Source: JABDQW01 sp942492025 (lineage in GTDB: Bacteria; Pseudomonadota; Gammaproteobacteria; SZUA-229). Taken from it: a stretch of DNA of 64,000 bases. Shown here one piece after another: positions 16,163 through 24,925 of the stretch (positions within the stretch are counted from its first letter, which is position 1; each line of letters opens with the position of its first letter). The stretch is taken from the NCBI GenBank assembly GCA_942492025.1, contig CALODJ010000008.1, positions 496,001 through 560,000 on the forward strand, read 5' to 3'. The position numbers and the translations under genes are program-made. The notes beneath the pieces are model-generated. The model was given only the letters and a program-made list of their open reading frames with translations, made no database searches and had not been told where the DNA came from.

Positions 16163-18070
16163 TCAGTTGATTGTTGAGTTTTGAGAGCGGCCGACGCGTA
16201 AAGGCCGGAACGGTGTTCCATCGCCGTAGAAATAACGCGAGAAACCCTCGTAGTACTCGAGACGCAGGGTCTGTATCGCGACGATCAGACCCTCGAGTAC
16301 AATGATGAAGATGTTACCGATCACCAGCGTGATCCAATGTCCGATCGGGCCCATCGTGTTGGCCAACGTGAACACCGCAAGCGCCAACGCGACATGATTC
16401 AAACTGAACGCCGCCACGCGCAGGAAGGACAGCGAGCTGGAAATGTAGCCGTTAACGATCTCGAACGTTTCGATAATCGTGGTGAAGACGCGCTCGCCAT
16501 AGGGCATATCGGAGGACAGCCACTGATAAGCGATCAATAGTATCAGCGTGATCACAATCATCACGGTGGCGACCAGCGGGAAGCCGCCACCCTGCACCAG
16601 GTTGACCATACCACCGAGCAAAGCCATATAGAAAATCAGCGAGAACAATCCGCCAGCAGCGAACAGCGCGCCAGCCAGATCACCGGAAAGCAGGCGGTTG
16701 GTGATCGCAAGTCCGGAGCCGACGGTCAGAAATGTGACGCCCCAGCCTAAGGCAACGGTGAGCATGTAGATCGGGTCGGACATGGGGGCGAGCCATAGCG
16801 GTTCCACCCAGTGCTCGTAGCCGAAGACACTGCCGTAGAGCCAGCCGAACAGCATCGACGACGCGCCGGCGAGGACGAACAGGTAAGTAAACGACCCTAT
16901 TTTACGACGCAGCACCAGCCCGGTCAGCAGAATAATCGCACCGTGGCCTATGTCGCCGAACATCATACCGAACATACCGACGAAAGTGACCGCGAACAGA
17001 ATCGTCGGGTCGAACTCGCCAAAGCGTGGCACACCGTACTGTTCAACCAGTACAGAAAACGGTTTCAGTAGACCACGCTCTCGAACCGGCACCGGCACCA
17101 GGTGGCGCTCATCGCTGCGCGGCTCGCGCGACTCCAGCACAAACGGCAGTTTCAGACTCTTCTGGAGTTTCGCCTCCACTTCATCGAGACGGCTGGCCGG
17201 CACCCAGCCCTGCAGCGCCGCCAGAACACCACGGCTACGCGCGGCACCTCGAACATTCGAGTATGGCTCAGCGGCCTCGAGCAGCTGACGCGCCCGCAGT
17301 AGTTGGCGAAAATTGCTGCTCCGCCAGTTAGTCATCATGCCATGCAACTCACTCGATCGCTGTTCGAGTTTTTCCCGGCGCTTCGCCAGCTCATCTCGAA
17401 CCCGGGCCGGATGCTGGTCGAAGGTCGCCGGAATATTGACCGGTTTGAACGCGGCGGCCTGGAGCACCCTGTCGAGAATGGCAGCGTCCTCGCGTCGACC
17501 GGCGATCACGATACGCCGGGTATCGCCATCACCCGCGACATTCAATATCAGTTGGTTGGATAACGCCAGCACATCACGCACCCGCGGTATGTTCTCGACC
17601 GGTATCGAGCCGATACGCACATCCAGATGCTCGTGTTCACCCTGTAACCAGCTGAGATTGACATCCAGATCCGCGAAATCCTCGAGCGATTTTTTCAGCT
17701 GGTCGAGCTCACGAAAATCATCATCGATGCGGTGCAATTCCTCATCACAAGGCACACACTCTCTCCACGCATTCGCCAACCATTGATCGATTTCGATCAG
17801 CTGCTCGGTTTGCAGAACCAACACCGGTGTTTCGGTGTCCTCCTGCGGCAGTTCGCCGATCAGACTGACCAGACGATCGAGATGCCCCCAAGCACGGCGG
17901 ATGCGGCTGCGAAAATCTTCGCCCGGAATTTCCGGCAGTTCCGTCTCGAGCAGAGGGCGTTGATCCGGCGCAAAAGCCTCGAGTTCAGCCATCACCAGAC
18001 TCGCGCGCGGTAAATCGTCGCGCATCAGCTTGATCGTGATGTGGCGCATATCCTGGCCAGCCAGAATCAT
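16163..18070 (-). CDS. ntpI: V/A-type ATPase subunit I (stator, a-subunit-like)
   Basis: Large membrane stator subunit of 635 aa. The N-terminal cytoplasmic arm (1 to about 335) contains coiled-coil regions. The C-terminal domain has about seven or eight membrane helices beginning near FAVTFVGMFGMMFGDIGHGAI, the strongest family motif. The essential helix near the C-terminus (SLSFLRVAAFSLNHVALALA) carries the arginine facing the rotor glutamate. It forms the ion half-channels with K. Start ATG at 18070 overlaps the subunit C stop by 4 nt. Confidence 0.93.
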   Translation of the reverse strand: MILAGQDMRHITIKLMRDDLPRASLVMAELEAFAPDQRPLLETELPEIPGEDFRSRIRRAWGHLDRLVSLIGELPQEDTETPVLVLQTEQLIEIDQWLANAWRECVPCDEELHRIDDDFRELDQLKKSLEDFADLDVNLSWLQGEHEHLDVRIGSIPVENIPRVRDVLALSNQLILNVAGDGDTRRIVIAGRREDAAILDRVLQAAAFKPVNIPATFDQHPARVRDELAKRREKLEQRSSELHGMMTNWRSSNFRQLLRARQLLEAAEPYSNVRGAARSRGVLAALQGWVPASRLDEVEAKLQKSLKLPFVLESREPRSDERHLVPVPVRERGLLKPFSVLVEQYGVPRFGEFDPTILFAVTFVGMFGMMFGDIGHGAIILLTGLVLRRKIGSFTYLFVLAGASSMLFGWLYGSVFGYEHWVEPLWLAPMSDPIYMLTVALGWGVTFLTVGSGLAITNRLLSGDLAGALFAAGGLFSLIFYMALLGGMVNLVQGGGFPLVATVMIVITLILLIAYQWLSSDMPYGERVFTTIIETFEIVNGYISSSLSFLRVAAFSLNHVALALAVFTLANTMGPIGHWITLVIGNIFIIVLEGLIVAIQTLRLEYYEGFSRYFYGDGTPFRPLRVGRSQNSTIN

Positions 18071-19101
18071 GCGGCGATATCCTGAAGAGGATTCAAAGCC
18101 TCGTCGAGTATGCTGTCGCTCAAGCCATTAACCCGTGCGTGCACGATAGCGTAGACCTTTCTGATTTCACCGCGGCGCAGCAGCAAATACGCCAGGACGC
18201 TGGTCAGGATCGACGGACTGCGACGCATCGCACCTTCAGCATATTCGGACAGATCTCTGCGCATCGCGTACTCGATATTGGTGATTTCTCGCGGCATCTG
18301 CCCCGAACGGAGAACATTCGGTGGGAGCTTTCCGAGAGCCTCTTCCAGCGTATCCATCTGCAGGATTTGCTGCAACTTAGCCCGGTTCAGCACGCGTCCA
18401 CCATCGATTGCGAGATACAGAACTTCACTGGCTTGCAGGCGGTAGTTGTAACGGTAGCGCAGGCTCCAGACAAGGTTGTGGCGGTCGACGAAGCGACCGA
18501 TCATGTTCAGCGTCTCGGTGCGATCATGTCCTTCCAGCCGCTGCGCCCAGTTGATCAGGTTGCTGTAGAACTGCTGGTCGAGCGTCGCATCGAGCAGAAA
18601 CGGATCGGGATTTTCCTCATAGCGTCGCAGCGCCTGGACGGCCAGGCTCTGGTAGCGCGTTTTCATTAGTTGGCGCAGCAATTCGGGAACAGTGTCGGTG
18701 TTGATTAGCTCATCGAGATTGAGGCTGAGAAAACCGGGCAGTTTGAACAGGCTGCGTTCGATTTCCTCATTCGGTAGTTGGCCGATCTTGCCACGCACCA
18801 GCGCTTTGATGTTGAGCAACTCGTAGCGACTGGCCCATTGGGTAAGCAAACGCCGAGCCGGTCCTTCGAGCGGGCGCAACAGCGCGCTGAGCTCGTCCAG
18901 CCACGTCTGCATCTGAGCGCGCTCAAAAGCAGCCAGACGAGCGGCAGGATCTGAACCCTGATATTTATCAAATCCAGTGTGTTTGGCCAGTTCATCGAGA
19001 GGGAGTGTCGAGAGCTTATGGAGTTTTTCCCGTCCCAGCAGATTCTCGCTCATGATCGCGAGACGGGTACGCAGGTAAGCCTGCTTTGCCAGCCCGCTCA
19101 C
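18067..19101 (-). CDS. ntpC: V/A-type ATPase subunit C (AC39 family)
   Basis: A 344-aa, all-helical, soluble subunit of the AC39/C family that sits on the rotor ring and links it to the central stalk. Family features seen are the N-terminal YLRTRLAIMSENLLG, the repeated three-domain pattern with NIKALVRG (LLNIKALVRGKIG) and a later RYRYNYRLQASEVLYL. It overlaps the upstream coiled-coil gene and subunit I by 4 nt each. Confidence 0.88.
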   Translation of the reverse strand: MSGLAKQAYLRTRLAIMSENLLGREKLHKLSTLPLDELAKHTGFDKYQGSDPAARLAAFERAQMQTWLDELSALLRPLEGPARRLLTQWASRYELLNIKALVRGKIGQLPNEEIERSLFKLPGFLSLNLDELINTDTVPELLRQLMKTRYQSLAVQALRRYEENPDPFLLDATLDQQFYSNLINWAQRLEGHDRTETLNMIGRFVDRHNLVWSLRYRYNYRLQASEVLYLAIDGGRVLNRAKLQQILQMDTLEEALGKLPPNVLRSGQMPREITNIEYAMRRDLSEYAEGAMRRSPSILTSVLAYLLLRRGEIRKVYAIVHARVNGLSDSILDEALNPLQDIAA

Positions 19102-19418
19102 TTCTTACCGGCACCGAGCAACTCGTGAAAAGCCGCGTCCAATGCAGACTCCTCGTGTGTCTCAGCATCTTTGCGCAGTTGGTCGAAACGTTCATGGAAG
19201 CGGCGCTCCATTTCTGCGACTGTCTGCGCGGCACGCTGATCCGACTTTTCAATGTGGGAGGCACGCATTTCCGGCACACGGGCCTGGAAACGTTCTTCCT
19301 GCAAGCGTGCCTCCTGCAAGGCGGTGCGCACCAGGTGATCGCTCTCTTTCTGCGCATTCTCGACGAGTTCGCGAGCCGCACTCTCGGCCGCTAAAAGCTG
19401 TTGAAGTGTGTCATCCAA
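19098..19418 (-). CDS. V/A-type ATPase small coiled-coil subunit (G/H-like)
   Basis: First gene of the ATPase operon: 106 aa, almost entirely a charged amphipathic helix rich in Ala, Glu, Arg and Gln (TLQQLLAAESAARELVENAQ onward). Small leading coiled-coil subunits in this operon position are the G/H partner of subunit E in the peripheral stalk. Sequence conservation in this family is low, so the call leans on position, composition and length. Operon order is this gene, C, I, K, F, E, A, B, D. The 5' region (19419-19695, AT-rich from 19440) must hold the promoter; no clear boxes were picked out. Confidence 0.75.
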   Translation of the reverse strand: MDDTLQQLLAAESAARELVENAQKESDHLVRTALQEARLQEERFQARVPEMRASHIEKSDQRAAQTVAEMERRFHERFDQLRKDAETHEESALDAAFHELLGAGKK

Positions 19419-19695
19419 AGTGCGTGATTCCTTATTTTCAATTGATTATCATCTCGTAGGCGGTAGGTAGTATAAACATCCTTTCTCATCATTAACAATA
19501 CCCCTATAACTTATATGATTTTATTGGGATATAGCGATATTAGAGTATTATTAAAGTCTCCATGGGGCCGAATCTGCGTCGAAAAGTCCTGTTACCCTGA
19601 GGATGCACGAAGCTTATAATGGCCTTGTAACCCGCATTTCTCACCAGGCGGCATAGCATAAAGACAAGGCATTGATCCTGTGGAGTGAAGCTCGG

Positions 19696-21756
19696 ATGAT
19701 CAAACAGCGGCCCAGTCAACACTTCGATGTACCCGTGTCGAAACCGGTGTTTCGTGGAGACCAACATCTACGTATCGCCCTCGTCGGCATGCCCAACAGC
19801 GGCAAACGCACCTTGTTCAACGCGGTAGCGGCGACCTCAATCCAGACCGGCGAACTGACTGGAACGCACCAGACCTACGCCGAATGTCCGGTCCAGGTCG
19901 GTTTCGACGAAGCCCGACTGGTATCCTTGCCGAGCATCCGCTCACTGAAAAACATGCCTGCGGATGATCTGATGACTTTGCACTATCTGTTGTGGGGCGA
20001 GCGCTCACCGCTGGTATCAGCCCATGAGCAGACGTCACCACCGGCGCCGTTCGCGTCCCCCGACGTGATCATTCAGGTCATAGATGCCACCGCACTGGAA
20101 CGCCACCTCGAACTCACCATTGAGCTGAGCCAACTTTGCAAGCCTATGGTACTGGCGTTAAACATGATGGATGAGGCGCGCAAGAAGGGTATACATATCA
20201 ACAGCCGGACCCTCAGTAAGCAGCTTGGAATACCCGTGGTGCCAACGGTCGCACTGATGGGCCATGGCATATCAGAACTGTTCACCGCCGCAGCCAATGC
20301 CGTACGCAAGGGCGAGATACCCCATCCGCAGCGCCCGAGTGATTATATTGTCAAAGCGCTGAAGCCGTTGAATTCCGCGCTGCATAAACCCGAGCTACAG
20401 AAAGCCTTCCGGGTGCCCTACTCGTTTCTGCTCATGCAGGTCGCTGCAAAAGACCGCCACTTTATCGATGAGCTGGAGCAGCATTTTCCTCAGCACCTGC
20501 CCGCGTTATTGCAGCTGCGTATCGAGGCAGAACAGTCGCTGCCGCGACCACTGGAGGAAGAGTTACACGCGGATCGACATCACCGCGCAGCCACCTTGTT
20601 CGAGGCCGCCAGTCGATTAGGGCCACCGCTTGAAGGACGCGTCTGGCGTCACTGGCTGGATGAACTCTTTCTGCATCCGCGTTGGGGCTTGCTGGGTAGT
20701 CTGGGTGTTTTTGCACTGGTGTTGTTTGTTGTATTCGAGGTCAGTGTCTACATCGACAGCATCACAGCCGCAAAACTCATCGACGCCGTATCTGACTGGC
20801 AGCCGGCATCCACCACCGGTGTGGTCGCCCGTGCCGTGGTGGATGGCCTGATTGGCCTGGTCGGTATCGTTGTACCCTATATGATCCCGCTGGTGTTGTT
20901 ACTGGTGTGGCTCGAGGAAGCCGGCATCATGCAGCGCATCGCCTTTGTGGTGGACCGCGGCTTCCACAGAATCGGTCTGCACGGTGGTGTCGCACTGCCT
21001 TTCATGCTGGGCCTGGGCTGTAATGTGCCGGCCATCGCCGGTGCCGCGGCTGTGGCCAGCGGCCGTGATCGTGTCGTTGCGTCGCTGCTTATCACCTTTG
21101 TGCCCTGCTCGGCGCGCTCCGCCATCATTCTGGCAATCGGCGGAAAATACCTCGGCGGCATCGGCGTGTTTGCCGTGTTTATGCTCACGATGATTGTGAT
21201 CGCCTTGCTCGGGCGACTGCTCACCTGGCGTTATCCCGAGACCGGTCCTGGGCAGGTTATCGATATACCGCACTACGCGATGCCTTCTGCAGCGGCATTG
21301 ATCAGCAAGACATGGATGCGCACCAGCGATATCCTGACCATCGTGACGCCCTTGCTGGTGGGTGGCAGCATCGTGCTCGCATTATTGAGTCATGTTGGCG
21401 CTGACGACCTGATCAACACACTGTTTACACCCATCACCAGCTGGTGGCTCGGCTTGCCCATCGTGCTCGGTGTACCCATCCTGTTTGGCGTATTGCGCAA
21501 GGAACTCTCCCTGTTAATGATCTACCAGGCCCTCGGCAGTTTCGAGATCGGGCTTTACCTTGACTGGGTACAGATCATGACTTTTCTGCTTTTTCTGACC
21601 TTTTACATCCCGTGCATATCCACATTTGCTGTCATGCTCAGGACCATTGGCCGCAGGGAAGCCTTTTTTTCGATTGCGTTGTCCGTGGGTGTGGCGCTGG
21701 TAGTGAGCGGGGTGATACGGGTGTTACTGGAGGGGGTGAACTGGCTACAGGTTTAA
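19696..21756 (+). CDS. feoB: FeoB-like ferrous iron transporter with degenerate GTPase motifs
   Basis: Membrane protein of 686 aa with an N-terminal G-domain followed by the FeoB core: two Gate/Nucleoside-recognition repeats with GLGCNVPAIAGAAAVASGRDR and ILFGVLRKELSLLM. Such proteins move Fe(II) into the cytoplasm. The G1 loop reads GMPNSGKR, so the Thr/Ser that should follow Lys is Arg38. The G3 motif, DxPGxxSL in the family, reads SLPSIRSL. G4 (NMMD) is intact. This suggests weak or lost GTP hydrolysis. The ATG at 19696 follows GGAG; an in-frame TTG at 19672 is less likely. No feoA or feoC is adjacent. Divergent from the ATPase operon. Confidence 0.88.
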   Translation: MIKQRPSQHFDVPVSKPVFRGDQHLRIALVGMPNSGKRTLFNAVAATSIQTGELTGTHQTYAECPVQVGFDEARLVSLPSIRSLKNMPADDLMTLHYLLWGERSPLVSAHEQTSPPAPFASPDVIIQVIDATALERHLELTIELSQLCKPMVLALNMMDEARKKGIHINSRTLSKQLGIPVVPTVALMGHGISELFTAAANAVRKGEIPHPQRPSDYIVKALKPLNSALHKPELQKAFRVPYSFLLMQVAAKDRHFIDELEQHFPQHLPALLQLRIEAEQSLPRPLEEELHADRHHRAATLFEAASRLGPPLEGRVWRHWLDELFLHPRWGLLGSLGVFALVLFVVFEVSVYIDSITAAKLIDAVSDWQPASTTGVVARAVVDGLIGLVGIVVPYMIPLVLLLVWLEEAGIMQRIAFVVDRGFHRIGLHGGVALPFMLGLGCNVPAIAGAAAVASGRDRVVASLLITFVPCSARSAIILAIGGKYLGGIGVFAVFMLTMIVIALLGRLLTWRYPETGPGQVIDIPHYAMPSAAALISKTWMRTSDILTIVTPLLVGGSIVLALLSHVGADDLINTLFTPITSWWLGLPIVLGVPILFGVLRKELSLLMIYQALGSFEIGLYLDWVQIMTFLLFLTFYIPCISTFAVMLRTIGRREAFFSIALSVGVALVVSGVIRVLLEGVNWLQV

Positions 21757-21913
21757 CCCGCAATATTGGGTTAATGCGGCCAGTATCGTTGGCCTGAAAT
21801 CAACGCAGGTATGTTTTAGATAGAAGATCTTCGTATGGTCAGGACGTAGACGAAGCATCCAGCTCATTTGAAAACTATTGAAATCGGTGTATTTTTGTTG
21901 ATGCCGCCAGCAA

Positions 21914-22417
21914 TCAGTCTGGTGCAGGTACGAACATGACTGGATGAGTACATTTGCTCAGCAAACCTTCTTCAGTGTTATCCATCAAGGCGCCGTACAG
22001 CCTGCCATGTTTATGACAGCCCATAATGATCAGATCGATGTCCAGTCGCTCGGATTCTTTCAATATCGTTTTGATGATAGAACCTTGCACCAACAGTGCC
22101 GTGGTATCGACATTGCGTTTCTGACAACACCTGGCGAGTTGCTGAAGAAACTCATGTTCATTGCGAAACTCGGCTGCAATCTCTCGACGCGCTGCCTCGC
22201 TATCTACATTAAAAGGTAGTTGATGAGAATGCGGAACCACATGCAGAATCCACACCTTGCTCGAAAAAGCAGTGGCCAACTCAAGGGTCTTCTTAATTAA
22301 TGGTGATTCGATCGTTGTGCTCTCACAACTCTCGACAGGAACAAGTATATTCTTCACTGGCTGATAGTCCTTCACAAACAAACCCGCTGATATACGGCGC
22401 TTACTGCAGTATATCAC
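21914..22417 (-). CDS. UspA-family universal stress protein
   Basis: A single Usp domain: NILVPVESCE at the first strand, IIMGCHKHGRLYGALMDNTE near the C-terminus in place of the G-x2-G-x9-G-[ST] nucleotide loop, and PVMFVP at the last strand. The loop lacks the final Ser/Thr, so ATP binding is uncertain. The longest frame starts with GTG at 22417 and gives 167 aa; GTG codons at 22375 or 22357 would give a more typical N-terminus close to VKNILVPVE, and AAGGAC stands before the last. It is convergent with the FeoB-like gene; the 157-nt gap between them holds a weak TAACCC/GGGTTA hairpin at 21754-21773. Confidence 0.85.
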   Translation of the reverse strand: MIYCSKRRISAGLFVKDYQPVKNILVPVESCESTTIESPLIKKTLELATAFSSKVWILHVVPHSHQLPFNVDSEAARREIAAEFRNEHEFLQQLARCCQKRNVDTTALLVQGSIIKTILKESERLDIDLIIMGCHKHGRLYGALMDNTEEGLLSKCTHPVMFVPAPD

Positions 22418-22577
22418 TCATTTGCCCAGTTGACAGAGACCAGGTTATGGGTGACCCTTTTATCCAGCTTACACAACAAGCAAATGTTGGTTATCGTTCG
22501 GTCCTTGGCCACAATACTGCCTCTGAGTTAACAGATGGCTGGCTAACTGACACAACACTAACAATCAAGGAGTAATA

Positions 22578-22922
22578 ATGAACAAACTTGCTATTGCCGT
22601 TCTATCAACCGCTGTTGCGTTTACAAGCATACAGGCGCTCGCCAAAGGTGGCTGGCAGCAACCAACCAAGATCAGCCAGCTCATCATTGAGGGGTCTCCT
22701 GCAGGCGAGCGGATTTACGTTCAGTTCGTAACCGATTTCAATCCTGACGCCTGCACCGGTAAAGACACCCAGTGGAAAAGAATCTTTGGTGATACGGACA
22801 AAGGTAAATACCTGTTGACCACAGCGCTGAGCGCAAAAGCAACCGGGCTGACGGTCGTGCCTTTACTGTACGGCTGTGATGATTGGGGACGTCCCATGTT
22901 AACCGGGCTATGGGTCCAGTAA
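22578..22922 (+). CDS. Small exported protein of unknown function (114 aa)
   Basis: Begins with a clear Sec signal (MNKLAIAVLSTAVAFTSIQALA, cleavage probably after ALA) and is preceded by AAGGAGTAATA, a strong ribosome binding site. The mature protein of about 92 aa has two cysteines (in DACTGK and YGCDD) that could form a disulfide in the periplasm. I do not recognise the family. It is followed 92 nt later by the ceramidase-like membrane protein, and the two may be co-transcribed. Confidence 0.7.
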   Translation: MNKLAIAVLSTAVAFTSIQALAKGGWQQPTKISQLIIEGSPAGERIYVQFVTDFNPDACTGKDTQWKRIFGDTDKGKYLLTTALSAKATGLTVVPLLYGCDDWGRPMLTGLWVQ

Positions 22923-23014
22923 TTTCGAAACCAGCCCGCATCTTGCATTGCTCTATTCATTCTGGCTCAATCCATTAATGCCGGCTTATGCGACTCTCAG
23001 TGTGACGGCGTTGT

Positions 23015-23800
23015 ATGATCGATGTTAAGAATGAAAAACTGGGATTTACACTTCTCGCCATTACGGCAGTCGTTGCACTGACTGCCATACTGTCTCTGGA
23101 CCCGGTACCCCAGGATATCAACTATCATCTTTTTGTAGATACCCGGGAGATTTGGTCCATCCCGAATTTCTGGAATGTTGTCACCAACCTTCCCTTCGCT
23201 ATCGTCGGCCTGCTGGGTCTGCATCAAACAAGACTGCCTGAAAAGCTGAAAGTACTGGACGATACCAGCATCGCCTATGTGTTGCTTTTCTTCGGCACTT
23301 TTCTTGTTGGTTTCGGTTCGAGTTACTATCACCTGGAACCAAATAACCAGACGCTGGTATGGGACCGCCTGCCAATGACGATCGCATTCATGGCTTTGTT
23401 CTCGATCATCATCAGTGAATTTATTTCGATTCGATCCGGCAAGGTCCTGCTGCTGCCGCTGATTTTGGTGGGGATCTTATCGGTGGTGTACTGGCACCTC
23501 AGTGAAATACGTGATGAAGGTGATCTGAGATTCTATGCCCTGATCCAGTTCTACCCGATGCTGGCCATACCCGTGATGCTGGTTTGTTTCCGTTCAAGGT
23601 GCACTCATGTACAGGCTTACTGGTGGTTGCTGCTGTTCTACATCGCAGCCAAGCTGTTCGAACATTTCGATGGCGAGGTTTTTTCCATCCTGGGTGTTAT
23701 CAGCGGCCATTCACTGAAGCACCTGTTTGCAGCACTGGGGATATATGTGTTGCTGCTTTTTTATCAGAAACGTGACTGCAGCCGGCAACACGGGATCTGA
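23015..23800 (+). CDS. Alkaline ceramidase / CREST-superfamily membrane protein
   Basis: Integral membrane protein of 261 aa with about seven helices. It shows the catalytic pattern of the alkaline ceramidase (CREST) hydrolases: N51-F-W-N with V-TNLPF in the first motif, S102/S103 and H106 in GSSYYHLEPNN, D117 in WDRLPM, and H232 and H236 in SGHSLKHLFAA. These residues bind zinc and attack an amide in eukaryotic ceramidases and adiponectin-receptor relatives. The bacterial substrate is unknown; a sphingolipid or another membrane amide is possible. The helix order and the final HSLKHLFAALG motif make the family assignment good, the activity inferred. Confidence 0.8.
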   Translation: MIDVKNEKLGFTLLAITAVVALTAILSLDPVPQDINYHLFVDTREIWSIPNFWNVVTNLPFAIVGLLGLHQTRLPEKLKVLDDTSIAYVLLFFGTFLVGFGSSYYHLEPNNQTLVWDRLPMTIAFMALFSIIISEFISIRSGKVLLLPLILVGILSVVYWHLSEIRDEGDLRFYALIQFYPMLAIPVMLVCFRSRCTHVQAYWWLLLFYIAAKLFEHFDGEVFSILGVISGHSLKHLFAALGIYVLLLFYQKRDCSRQHGI

Positions 23801-23836
23801 TAAACTAGCGCACACATTCATTGCAGGCAAATCACT

Positions 23837-24679
23837 TTGCACAGGACTGTCGTCTTCGTAATCGGCCTTGTTCTAGGTATGGCCAGCTACTCAGGGGTTA
23901 TCGCAGATGAACGCTACGACGAGTATCCACTCGCCGAACGCTTCAAGCTTCGCATCGGTGGCTTCCTGATTGACCGCTTTGACACCACTGCACGATTCGA
24001 TTCGACGCAGTATCCGATTGGCACGCTGATCGACCTCGAGGAAAATTTTAACGTCGATTCCAGCGAAACGTTGTTTCGTCTGGATGGCTTTTATCGCTTC
24101 AACAAAAAGCACAGAATCGACTGGACCTATTACCGGAGTCGACGCAGCGGTACGTCCATCGCCACACAGGAATATATCATTGGCGATCCTGATGATCCCG
24201 AAGGCGGCTTCATCATACCCAAGGATGCGCGTGTCCAGACCCAGTGGGAATTCGATCTGCTGAAAGTCGGTTATGCCTGGTCTTTTCTGAACAAGCGCCG
24301 CTACGAAATGTTCATCGGCGCCGGCCTGAATATTCGTAACCTGGATATTGAAATCGCCTACCGGGCCAACGTGGCCACCCAAAGCGAGCGCAATGACCGC
24401 ATCGACGGTGAGGGCCTGGTACCGCTGCCAACTGCAGTCATTGGCGGCCGCTGGAACCTGACGGACAAATGGCAGAGCATCTTCAGGTATGAGTTATTCT
24501 TGCTGCAAATCGGTGATTACAGCGGTAGCCAGCAGGATTTCCAGCTGCTGTTCAAACACAGTACCTTCAAGCACGTCGGCTTCGGTCTCGGCGTCAACAC
24601 CGTAGACATCAACATCCGCGCGCGGGATGAAACAATCCGCGGCGAGTTTGACTCGCGCATGCTCGGGTTGTCTACCTAG
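23837..24679 (+). CDS. Predicted outer-membrane beta-barrel protein
   Basis: A 280-aa exported protein starting at a TTG (23837) that gives a good signal peptide, HRTVVFVIGLVLGMASYSG, cleaved before the acidic ADERYDEYP. The rest alternates aromatic and polar residues in repeated strands (FRLDGFYRFNKKHRIDWTYY; FRYELFLLQIGDYSG), as in 10-14-strand OMPs of the OmpW/OprG or DUF-type. An internal ATG at 23879 is the alternative start but would cut the signal. The stop TAG is the first triplet of the GTGCGC repeat that follows, so the repeat may have shortened the C-terminus; the final residues LGLST lack the usual terminal aromatic. Confidence 0.72.
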   Translation: MHRTVVFVIGLVLGMASYSGVIADERYDEYPLAERFKLRIGGFLIDRFDTTARFDSTQYPIGTLIDLEENFNVDSSETLFRLDGFYRFNKKHRIDWTYYRSRRSGTSIATQEYIIGDPDDPEGGFIIPKDARVQTQWEFDLLKVGYAWSFLNKRRYEMFIGAGLNIRNLDIEIAYRANVATQSERNDRIDGEGLVPLPTAVIGGRWNLTDKWQSIFRYELFLLQIGDYSGSQQDFQLLFKHSTFKHVGFGLGVNTVDINIRARDETIRGEFDSRMLGLST

Positions 24680-24750
24680 GGTGCGCCGTGCGCACCGAAA
24701 GCAACACAACAAGCGTGCTTCGGTTTCATGGTGCGCACGGCGCACCCTAC
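24677..24750. repeat. GTGCGC palindromic repeat, copy 4
   Basis: Full copy: TAGGGTGCGCCGTGCGCACC on the left, GGTGCGCACGGCGCACCC on the right, spacer about 34 nt. It lies between convergent genes and begins exactly at the stop codon of the OMP gene. Confidence 0.9.
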
Positions 24751-24840
24751 CTCATGTAATACGCGCTATCCGAGTGATTGTTGACGTTTGATTTATTTCG
24801 CTTTGTAGTAACTGAACCGCCACCGGCAAAATTAATCGAC

Positions 24841-24866
24841 AAAAAAAGGCCCGCAGAGCGCGGGCC
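24841..24866 (-). terminator. Rho-independent terminator of the HtrA protease gene
   Basis: On the minus strand GGCCCGC (24866-24860), a 5-nt loop and GCGGGCC (24854-24848) form a 7-bp GC stem followed by seven T (24847-24841), about 60 nt after the protease stop. A second perfect stem, CTGTTACAG at 24881-24889 against CTGTAACAG at 24905-24913, lies between it and the stop codon. Confidence 0.85.
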
Positions 24867-24925
24867 TGTTGCTTATCGAACTGTTACAGCGTTCGATTTA
24901 TCCCCTGTAACAGAAGGAATCATGC

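Noticed and set aside
21754..21773. TAACCC/GGGTTA stem after the FeoB-like gene as terminator
   Set aside because: Short stem with no T tract on either strand; not enough to call.
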